DNA of 64,000 nucleotides from Paraconexibacter antarcticus (lineage in GTDB: Bacteria; Actinomycetota; Thermoleophilia; Solirubrobacterales; Solirubrobacteraceae), in contig NZ_CP098502.1 of assembly GCF_024220175.1 (NCBI RefSeq), positions 1,178,001 through 1,242,000 of the forward strand, written 5' to 3'. Under the pieces are notes generated by a model. It was given only the letters and a program-made list of their open reading frames with translations. It did no database searches and was not told the origin of the DNA. Shown one piece after another: positions 56,597 through 64,000 of this stretch. Within the stretch, counting starts at the first letter, position 1, and each line of letters starts with the position of its first letter. Both the position numbers and the translations under genes were made by a program.

Positions 56597-57408
56597 CCGA
56601 CGCCGCCCGCCACCTGCTCGACCGCCACGGCGACGCGGTCCGCGCCGACATCGCGCTCATCCTCGGGTCCGGCCTCGGAGGGCTCGCCGACGCCGTGCAG
56701 GACGCGGTCGCGATCCGGTACGCGGACCTGCCGGGCTTCGCCGCCTCGACGGTGAGCGGCCACGCCGGGCGGCTCGTCGTCGGGACGCTCGCGGGCCGCC
56801 GCGTCGCCGTCCTCCAGGGGCGCGCGCACGTCTACGAGCTCCCGCCCGCCCACGCCGGCCCCGCCCTGACCGTCGGCGTCCGCACCGTCGCGGCGCTCGG
56901 CGCCACGACCCTCGTCGCGACGAACGCCGCGGGCTCGCTGCGGCCCGAGGTCCCGCCCGGGCACCTCATGGTCCTGAGCGACCACATCAACCTCATGGGC
57001 GTCAACCCGCTCGTCGGCCCGAACGACGACGCGCTCGGGCCGCGGTTCGTCGGGCTCGGCGACGCCTACGACGCGGGCCTGCGCGCGCAGCTCCTCGCCG
57101 CCGCGCAGCGCGCCGGCGTCCCGCTCGCCGAGGGCGTCTACCTCGCCGTCAGCGGGCCCTCCTTCGAGACACCGGCCGAGATCCGCGCCTTCCGCACCCT
57201 CGGCGCCGACGCCGTCGGCATGTCGACCGTCCCCGAGGTGATCGTCGCCCGCCACGCGGGGCTCCGCGTCGCGGCGATCTCCGCGATCACGAACCTCGCG
57301 GAGGGGATGGGCGGCGAGCCGCTCTCCCACGAGCAGACGCTCGCGAGCGCCGCCGACGGCGCCCGCCACCTGCAGACCCTGCTCACCACCGTCCTCCCGG
57401 AGCTCTGA
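56593..57408 (+). CDS. Purine nucleoside phosphorylase (trimeric type)
   Basis: This 271-residue enzyme has the class I PNP pattern: LGSGLGG, GHAGRLVVG, the phosphate-binding segment NAAGSL, SGPSFETPAEI, GMSTVPE and NLAEG. It cleaves purine (deoxy)nucleosides with phosphate to base and ribose 1-phosphate. ATG 56593 overlaps the fusion gene by four bases; deoC follows 4 nt after the stop. Confidence 0.92.
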   Translation: MTDAARHLLDRHGDAVRADIALILGSGLGGLADAVQDAVAIRYADLPGFAASTVSGHAGRLVVGTLAGRRVAVLQGRAHVYELPPAHAGPALTVGVRTVAALGATTLVATNAAGSLRPEVPPGHLMVLSDHINLMGVNPLVGPNDDALGPRFVGLGDAYDAGLRAQLLAAAQRAGVPLAEGVYLAVSGPSFETPAEIRAFRTLGADAVGMSTVPEVIVARHAGLRVAAISAITNLAEGMGGEPLSHEQTLASAADGARHLQTLLTTVLPEL

Positions 57409-57412
57409 GTCG

Positions 57413-58132
57413 ATGCCCGACCCCATCAGCCTGCTCGACCTCACGAGCCTGAACGACGACGACACCGCCGCGGTCGTCGACGCGCTCTGCGTGAAGGCCA
57501 TCACCCCGGCCGGACCCGTCGCCGCGGTGTGCGTCATGCCGCGGTTCGTGTCGGTCGCCGCGGAGGCCCTCGACGGGACCGGCGTGCGCGTCGCCACCGT
57601 CGCGAACTTCCCCGCCGGGGAGGACGACGCCGACGGCGCCGCGCGCGACACCGCCTCGCTCGTCGACGAGGGCGCGGACGAGGTCGACGTCGTCGCGCCG
57701 TGGCGCGCGCACCTCGCCGGCGACCACGAGGCGGTCGAGCGGCTCGTCGCCGCCTGCGCCGCGGAGTGCCCGGGCCACCTGAAGGTGATCCTGGAGACCG
57801 GATCCCACGGCGACGCGGCGGCCACCCGCGCGATGGCCGACGCCGCCCTCCGCGGCGGCGCCGCCTTCCTCAAGACGTCGACGGGCAAGGTCGGCCCCGG
57901 CACGGACCTCGCGAGCGCGCGCATCCTGCTCGAGGCCGTCGCCGCCCACGACCGCCCGGCGGGCGTGAAGATCTCCGGCGGCGTGCGCACCCGCGCGGAC
58001 GCGGAGGCCTACCTCGCCCTCGCCGAGGAGGTCATGGGCATCGCCTGGGCCTCGCCGTTCACCTTCCGCTTCGGCGCGAGCACGCTCCTCGACGACCTCC
58101 TGGCGACCCGCGCGCCGGCCGCCGGCGGATGA
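57413..58132 (+). CDS. deoC: Deoxyribose-phosphate aldolase
   Basis: This 239-residue TIM-barrel aldolase has the Schiff-base lysine in FLKTSTGK (Lys154), a second lysine in GVKISGG (Lys186) that tunes it, and the EVDVVAP strand. It splits 2-deoxyribose 5-phosphate into acetaldehyde and glyceraldehyde 3-phosphate. The ATG lies 4 nt after pnp, and the stop overlaps deoA by ATGA. Confidence 0.95.
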   Translation: MPDPISLLDLTSLNDDDTAAVVDALCVKAITPAGPVAAVCVMPRFVSVAAEALDGTGVRVATVANFPAGEDDADGAARDTASLVDEGADEVDVVAPWRAHLAGDHEAVERLVAACAAECPGHLKVILETGSHGDAAATRAMADAALRGGAAFLKTSTGKVGPGTDLASARILLEAVAAHDRPAGVKISGGVRTRADAEAYLALAEEVMGIAWASPFTFRFGASTLLDDLLATRAPAAGG

Positions 58133-59466
58133 GCGACGGGCCCGCGCTCCTCCCCGCGGAGCTCATCCGGCGCAAGCGCGACGGCGGCGCCCTCACCCGC
58201 GACGAGCTCCACGCGATCGCGTCGGCGATCGCGGACGGCGGCTTCTCCGACGCCCAGGTCGGCGCCTTCGCGATGGCCGTCTTCCTCCGCGGGTTCACCG
58301 ACCCCGAGCGTGTCGCCTTCACCGAGGGCCTGCGCGACAGCGGCACGGTCCTGCGCTGGGACCACCTCGACGTCCCGGTTGTCGACAAGCACTCGACGGG
58401 CGGGGTGGGGGACAAGGTGAGCCTGCTGCTCGCGCCGATCCTCGCCGCCTGCGGGACGGCGGTCCCGATGATCTCCGGGCGCGGCCTCGGCCACACCGGC
58501 GGGACGCTCGACAAGCTCGACGCGATCCCCGGCTACGTCAGCACCCCCGGCCTGGGTCGCCTGCGGGCCGCGATCGAGGCGGCGGGCTGCGCCGTCGTCG
58601 GCCAGACGGACGACCTCGCCCCGGCCGATCGACGCCTCTACGCCATCCGCGACGCCTCCGGCTCGGTCGAGACCCGCGACCTCATCGTCCCGTCGATCCT
58701 CTCGAAGAAGCTCGCCGCCGGGCTCGGGGCGCTCGTCCTCGACGTCAAGCACGGCTCGGGCGCCTTCATGGAGGACGTCGACGACGCCCGCGAGCTCGCC
58801 CGCACGCTCGTCGCCGTCGCGACCGGCGCGGGGCTGCCGGCGGTCGCGCTGCTCACCGACATGGACCGCGTCCTCGGCACGACCGCCGGCAACGGCCTGG
58901 AGGTCGCCGAGTCGGTCGCGGCGCTGACGGACCCGGCCGCCGCCGACCCGCGGCTCGTCGAGGTGACGCTCGCCCTCGCCACGACCGTGCTGCGCCTCGC
59001 CGGCGTCGACGGCGACCCGCGTGCCGCCCTCGAGTCGGGCGCCGCCGCCGACCGCTTCGCCCGCATGGTCGTCGCCCTCGGCGGCCCCGCCGACCTGCTC
59101 GAGCGCCCGGACGCGCACCTGCCCGCCGCTCCGGTCGTCCGGCCCGTCCACCCCGAGCGCGGCGGCGTCGTGCTGCGGCACGCGACACGGGCCCTCGGCC
59201 TCGCCGTCATCGCGCTCGGCGGCGGCCGCCGCACGGACAAGGACACGATCGACCACCGGGTCGGGCTCAGCCACGTCGCCGGCCCCGCCGACGCCGTCGG
59301 CCCCGGCCCGGACGACCGGCCGCTCGCCGTCGTCCACGCCCGCACCGAGGATGAGGCCGAGGCCGCGGCGGCTGCCGTCCGCGCGGCGATCGAGGTCGGC
59401 AACGAGGCCGGCTGGAGCGCCTACGCCCCCGTCGTCACCGAGGAGGTCCGCGCCCCCGATGCCTGA
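58129..59466 (+). CDS. deoA: Thymidine/pyrimidine-nucleoside phosphorylase
   Basis: This 445-residue enzyme has the N-terminal helical domain, phosphate-binding KHSTGGVGDKVSL, the signature GRGLGHTGGTLDKLDAIPG, and LVLDVKHGSGAFM. It phosphorolyses thymidine and uridine-type nucleosides. The usual length is about 430-440. It overlaps deoC by ATGA and overlaps add by eight bases. Confidence 0.95.
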   Translation: MSDGPALLPAELIRRKRDGGALTRDELHAIASAIADGGFSDAQVGAFAMAVFLRGFTDPERVAFTEGLRDSGTVLRWDHLDVPVVDKHSTGGVGDKVSLLLAPILAACGTAVPMISGRGLGHTGGTLDKLDAIPGYVSTPGLGRLRAAIEAAGCAVVGQTDDLAPADRRLYAIRDASGSVETRDLIVPSILSKKLAAGLGALVLDVKHGSGAFMEDVDDARELARTLVAVATGAGLPAVALLTDMDRVLGTTAGNGLEVAESVAALTDPAAADPRLVEVTLALATTVLRLAGVDGDPRAALESGAAADRFARMVVALGGPADLLERPDAHLPAAPVVRPVHPERGGVVLRHATRALGLAVIALGGGRRTDKDTIDHRVGLSHVAGPADAVGPGPDDRPLAVVHARTEDEAEAAAAAVRAAIEVGNEAGWSAYAPVVTEEVRAPDA

Positions 59467-60478
59467 GCAGCACCCCGCCGTGCCGGTACCCGCCGTCCCG
59501 AAGGCCGAGCTCCACGTCCACCTCGAGGGCACCGCCCGGCCCGAGCTCATCCGCCGCCTCGCCCGGCGGAACGGCGTGGCGATCCCCGACGGCCTCCTCG
59601 CCGGCGAGGACACGTTCCGCTGGACCGACTTCCTCGACTTCCTGCGGACGTACGACCTCGCGGCGAGCGTCATCCGGACGGCCGAGGACTACCGCGACGT
59701 CGTCTACGAGTACCTCGTCGCGTGCGCCGCCGACGACGTCCGCTACGTTGAGCTCATCGCGAGCCCCGACCACGCGCGGGCGGTCGGGCTCACCGAGGCC
59801 GAGCACCGGGCCGGTCTCTTCCAGGGGATCGACGAGGCGCGCGCCGCGACGGGGATCGAGGGCCGGATCCTCGTCTCGATCGTGCGGAACTTCGGCGTGG
59901 AGGCGGCGGAGCGGGTCGCCGCCGAGGCCGCCGCGATGCCCCACGAGTACGTCGTCGGCTTCAACATGGCCGGCGACGAGGCCGGCTACCCGGCCGGCGA
60001 CTTCACGCGTGCGTTCGCGATCGCCCACGACGCCGGCCTCGGCTGCACCTGCCACGCGGGCGAGCACGCCGGGCCGGAGTCCGTGCGTGCCGCGCTCGCG
60101 CTGCCCGGGGTCGTCCGCCTGAGCCACGGCGTGCGCGCGATCGAGGACCCGGCGCTCGTCGCCGAGCTCGCCGAGCGCAAGATCGTCCTCGAGGTCTGTC
60201 CGACGTCGAACGTCGCCCTGGGGGTCTACCCGTCGTACGCCGACCACCCGCTGCCGGCGCTCATGGCGGCCGGCGTCCCGGTCACCCTCGCGTCCGACGA
60301 TCCACCGTACTTCGGAGCGACGATCGGCGAGGAATACGGGCTCGCGCAGGCGCATTTCGGGCTCGACGACGCGGCGCTCGCGGGCATCACGCGGACGGCG
60401 CTCGACGCCGCCTTCCTCGACACACCGGCACGCGACGCCCTCGTAAATGGTCTGCACGGCAGACCGAACCGGCTATAG
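59459..60478 (+). CDS. add: Adenosine deaminase
   Basis: This 339-residue amidohydrolase has zinc ligands His19 and His21 (LHVHLEGT), CHAGEHAGP, and SDDPPYF (metal-binding Asp), plus the catalytic glutamate in GEHAG. It converts adenosine to inosine for the downstream phosphorylase step. It starts eight bases inside deoA. The last 30 bp carry a dyad that may be the bmp operator. Confidence 0.9.
   Translation: MPEQHPAVPVPAVPKAELHVHLEGTARPELIRRLARRNGVAIPDGLLAGEDTFRWTDFLDFLRTYDLAASVIRTAEDYRDVVYEYLVACAADDVRYVELIASPDHARAVGLTEAEHRAGLFQGIDEARAATGIEGRILVSIVRNFGVEAAERVAAEAAAMPHEYVVGFNMAGDEAGYPAGDFTRAFAIAHDAGLGCTCHAGEHAGPESVRAALALPGVVRLSHGVRAIEDPALVAELAERKIVLEVCPTSNVALGVYPSYADHPLPALMAAGVPVTLASDDPPYFGATIGEEYGLAQAHFGLDDAALAGITRTALDAAFLDTPARDALVNGLHGRPNRL
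60449..60465. promoter_or_regulatory. Dyad at the promoter of the nucleoside transporter
   Basis: GGTCTGC and GCAGACC form a perfect 7-bp inverted repeat around ACG, 8 bp upstream of a TATAGG/TAGGAT box (60474-60481). It lies within the last codons of add. It is a candidate operator for a nucleoside-responsive regulator. Confidence 0.45.
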
Positions 60479-60550
60479 GATCCGCCGGGCGGCGAGAAGG
60501 GTCACTCACCGTCCGCTGTCCCCATTCACAGCTGACGAAAGAGGAGCACG

Positions 60551-61618
60551 TTGCAACGTATGCGCATGCGGTCGCTGGCCGCGGTAGGACTAGCCGGGAT
60601 GAGCCTTGTCGCCGCGGGTTGCGGCTCGAGCGGCAACAGCAGCTCGACGTCCACCCCCGCAGCCGCCGGGAGCACCTCCACCGCGGCGGCCGCCCCCACG
60701 GGGAAGAAGATCAAGGTCGGCCTCGTGACCGACATCGGCGGCCTCAACGACCGCTCGTTCAACGCCCTCGCGAACAAGGGCCTCGGTGACGCGGAGTCCC
60801 AGCTCGGGATCGACGGCCGCGTCCTGACGTCGAAGTCGAACGCCGACTACGTGCCGAACCTCAGCACCCTGGCCCAGCAGAAGTACGACCTCGTCATCGG
60901 CGTCGGCTTCCTCATGGCCGATGCGATGGGGAAGGTCGCGAAGAAGTACCCCGGCACGAAGTTCGCGATCATCGACGTCGACCAGACCTCGCTGAAGGGC
61001 AAGCCCGCGAACGTCGAGGGTCTGCTGTTCAAGGAGGAGGAGGGCGGCTACCTCGCCGGCTACCTCGCCGCGCTCTACGCGAAGGACCACAAGATGACGA
61101 CGATCTCCTCGGTCGGCGGCCAGAAGATCCCGCCGGTCGACCACTACATCGCGGGCTATCAGGCCGGCGCCAAGGCGGCCGACCCGGGCATCAAGACGCT
61201 GAACGGGTACTCGCAGGACTTCGTCGACCAGTCGAAGTGCAAGGAGCTCGCGCTCGGCCAGATCGGCCAGGGCTCGGGGATCGTGTTCCAGGTGGCCGGC
61301 CAGTGCGGCCTCGGCGCGCTCGACGCGGCGAAGTCCAAGGGCAAGCTCGGCATCGGCGTCGACGCCGACCAGGCCTACCTCGGCAGCCACATCCTCACGT
61401 CCGCGACGAAGAAGGTCGACGTGGCCGTCTTCGACACGATCAAGGAGGTCCAGGCGGGCGGCTTCAAGGCCGGCACGAACACGACGTTCGACCTGAAGAC
61501 GAACGGCGTCGGCATCGGCAAGGTCTCCGCCGCGGGCACGAAGTACCAGGCCCAGATCGACAAGGTCGCGAAGGACATCGTCGCCGGGACCATCACGGTG
61601 CCCGACACCGTCAAGTAG
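60551..61618 (+). CDS. BMP-family nucleoside-binding lipoprotein
   Basis: This 355-residue lipoprotein belongs to the BMP/PnrA family, the binding subunits of ABC transporters for purine nucleosides. A lipobox (VAAGC) is followed by a Ser/Thr/Ala linker and the bilobed fold, with DIGGLNDRSFNALANKGL near the start, IGVGFLMADAM, and GIGVDADQAYLG near the end. TTG 60551 is 4 nt after GAGGAG; ATG 60560 is the alternative. It follows the salvage operon by 72 nt and begins the transporter genes. Confidence 0.88.
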   Translation: MQRMRMRSLAAVGLAGMSLVAAGCGSSGNSSSTSTPAAAGSTSTAAAAPTGKKIKVGLVTDIGGLNDRSFNALANKGLGDAESQLGIDGRVLTSKSNADYVPNLSTLAQQKYDLVIGVGFLMADAMGKVAKKYPGTKFAIIDVDQTSLKGKPANVEGLLFKEEEGGYLAGYLAALYAKDHKMTTISSVGGQKIPPVDHYIAGYQAGAKAADPGIKTLNGYSQDFVDQSKCKELALGQIGQGSGIVFQVAGQCGLGALDAAKSKGKLGIGVDADQAYLGSHILTSATKKVDVAVFDTIKEVQAGGFKAGTNTTFDLKTNGVGIGKVSAAGTKYQAQIDKVAKDIVAGTITVPDTVK

Positions 61619-61641
61619 CGACCGGCCGAGCCGCCCGTCCC

Positions 61642-63180
<1,539 letters not shown>

Positions 63181-63184
63181 CGCC

Positions 63185-64000
63185 ATGACCGCCCCGACAC
63201 CCTCCGACCACCGCGGCCCCGCGGCCACCCGCCTGCTGCGCCACCTGTCCGTCGGCGGCGCCGTCGCCCCGCTCATCACGACGATCGTGGCGTTCTTCGT
63301 CGGCGGGCTCGTCGTGCTCGCGACGGGCAAGGACCCGCTGACGACGTACAAGGCGATCTTCGACGGCACCGGCCTGAACTGGCTGCTGCCGTGGTCCGGG
63401 GACCGTGCGCTCGCCGCGACGAACCTGCAGCAGACGCTCATCAACACCGGGCCGCTCATCCTCTGCGGGCTCGCCGTCGCCTACGCGTTCCGGGCCGGGC
63501 TCTTCAACATCGGCGCCCAGGGCCAGTACACGATGGGGACGATCGCGGCGGTCTACGCCGGCTCCTCCTGGGCGGGGCTGCCCGGCTGGCTGCACGTCGT
63601 CCTCGCGATGGCGGTGGCCGCGCTCGCCGGGGCGGCCTGGGCCGGGATCGCGGGCGCGCTGCGCGCCTCGACCGGGGCGAACGAGGTGATCACGACGATC
63701 ATGCTCAACTACACGGCGCTGTGGATCGGCGTCTACCTGTTCGGGCTCGGCGGCCCGCTGCAGGCGAACGACCAGCCCGACGTCCCGGTCTCGAACGACA
63801 TCGTCGGCGGGGCGAAACTCCCGGTCTTCTGGGGGGACAAGGATCTGCAGGGCCTGCACGTCGGGATCTTCGTCGCGGTGCTCGCCGCCGGGATCTTCTG
63901 GGTCGTCCTGAACCGGTCGCGGCTCGGCTACGAGGCGCGCGCCGTCGGCTTCAGCCCGCCCGCCGCCCGCTCGGCCGGGATCGGCGTCGGGCGCACGTAC
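63185..64000 (+). CDS. Nucleoside ABC transporter permease (partial, NupP-like)
   Basis: The first 272 residues of a permease of the BPD_transp_2 type run off the end of the window. Hydrophobic helices and the motif FRAGLFNIGAQGQYTMG, plus GANEVITTIMLNYTALWIG, match RbsC/NupP-like subunits. The ATG follows the ATPase stop by 4 nt. A second permease (NupQ) would be expected next, outside the window. Confidence 0.88.
   Translation, partial: MTAPTPSDHRGPAATRLLRHLSVGGAVAPLITTIVAFFVGGLVVLATGKDPLTTYKAIFDGTGLNWLLPWSGDRALAATNLQQTLINTGPLILCGLAVAYAFRAGLFNIGAQGQYTMGTIAAVYAGSSWAGLPGWLHVVLAMAVAALAGAAWAGIAGALRASTGANEVITTIMLNYTALWIGVYLFGLGGPLQANDQPDVPVSNDIVGGAKLPVFWGDKDLQGLHVGIFVAVLAAGIFWVVLNRSRLGYEARAVGFSPPAARSAGIGVGRTY

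Overview
This 64 kb window is chromosomal DNA of very high GC content. Genes are densely packed, start codons are often GTG, and neighbouring genes commonly overlap by ATGA or GTGA. The gene content points to a deep-branching actinobacterium, most likely class Thermoleophilia (Solirubrobacterales-like). The pointers are a six-gene MCE operon of actinobacterial layout, an actinobacterial-type integration host factor, a MerR-cyclase fusion, Get3/ArsA with small partner genes, and many genes that look leaderless (a TAnnnT box 6-7 nt before an ATG or GTG with no Shine-Dalgarno). I see no prophage, insertion sequence, CRISPR array, rRNA or tRNA.

Layout. 1-12980: the end of an MCE-type ABC ATPase, six MCE/MlaD proteins in overlapping frames, an MMPL/HAE3 exporter and a membrane-tethered thioredoxin-fold protein; together an envelope lipid-transport locus. 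12987-15716: housekeeping and lineage-specific small genes ending with the IHF-like protein. 16049-19830: a serine-palmitoyltransferase-like enzyme, a divergent GNAT-fold protein resembling bacterial ceramide synthase, a SAM methyltransferase and a fatty-acid 2-hydroxylase. I read this as a candidate (2-hydroxy)ceramide locus, and it is the most interesting part of the window. 19921-24410: AlkA-like glycosylase and a thiamine-precursor ABC transporter behind a TPP riboswitch. 24426-30090: a VWA/MoxR pair and an ArsA/Get3 ATPase operon with small partner genes. 30125-36844: a secreted glucuronyl C5-epimerase-like protein (possibly started by AUC), a lipoprotein, an aldo/keto reductase, a Ca2+/H+ exchanger and small proteins. 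36885-45598: acyl-CoA dehydrogenase with a palindromic operator, a DUF559-type gene bracketed by hairpin elements, PadR regulator, NlpC/P60 hydrolase, a HAD-crotonase fusion and a sirtuin. 45731-53876: a three-module cell-wall hydrolase, an EamA transporter, a nucleoside-phosphorylase-like protein, an SCP2/cyclase pair and TilS. 54340-64000: a nucleoside salvage and uptake cluster (HAD phosphatase, upp, a CYTH-cytidine deaminase fusion, pnp, deoC, deoA, add, then a BMP-type nucleoside ABC transporter running off the end).

How it fits together. The left end handles envelope lipids, and the sphingolipid-like genes could supply an unusual lipid, although the link to the MCE system is only proximity. 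The right end imports nucleosides and converts them to bases and sugar phosphates. Functions are inferred from motifs read by eye; no database search was run.
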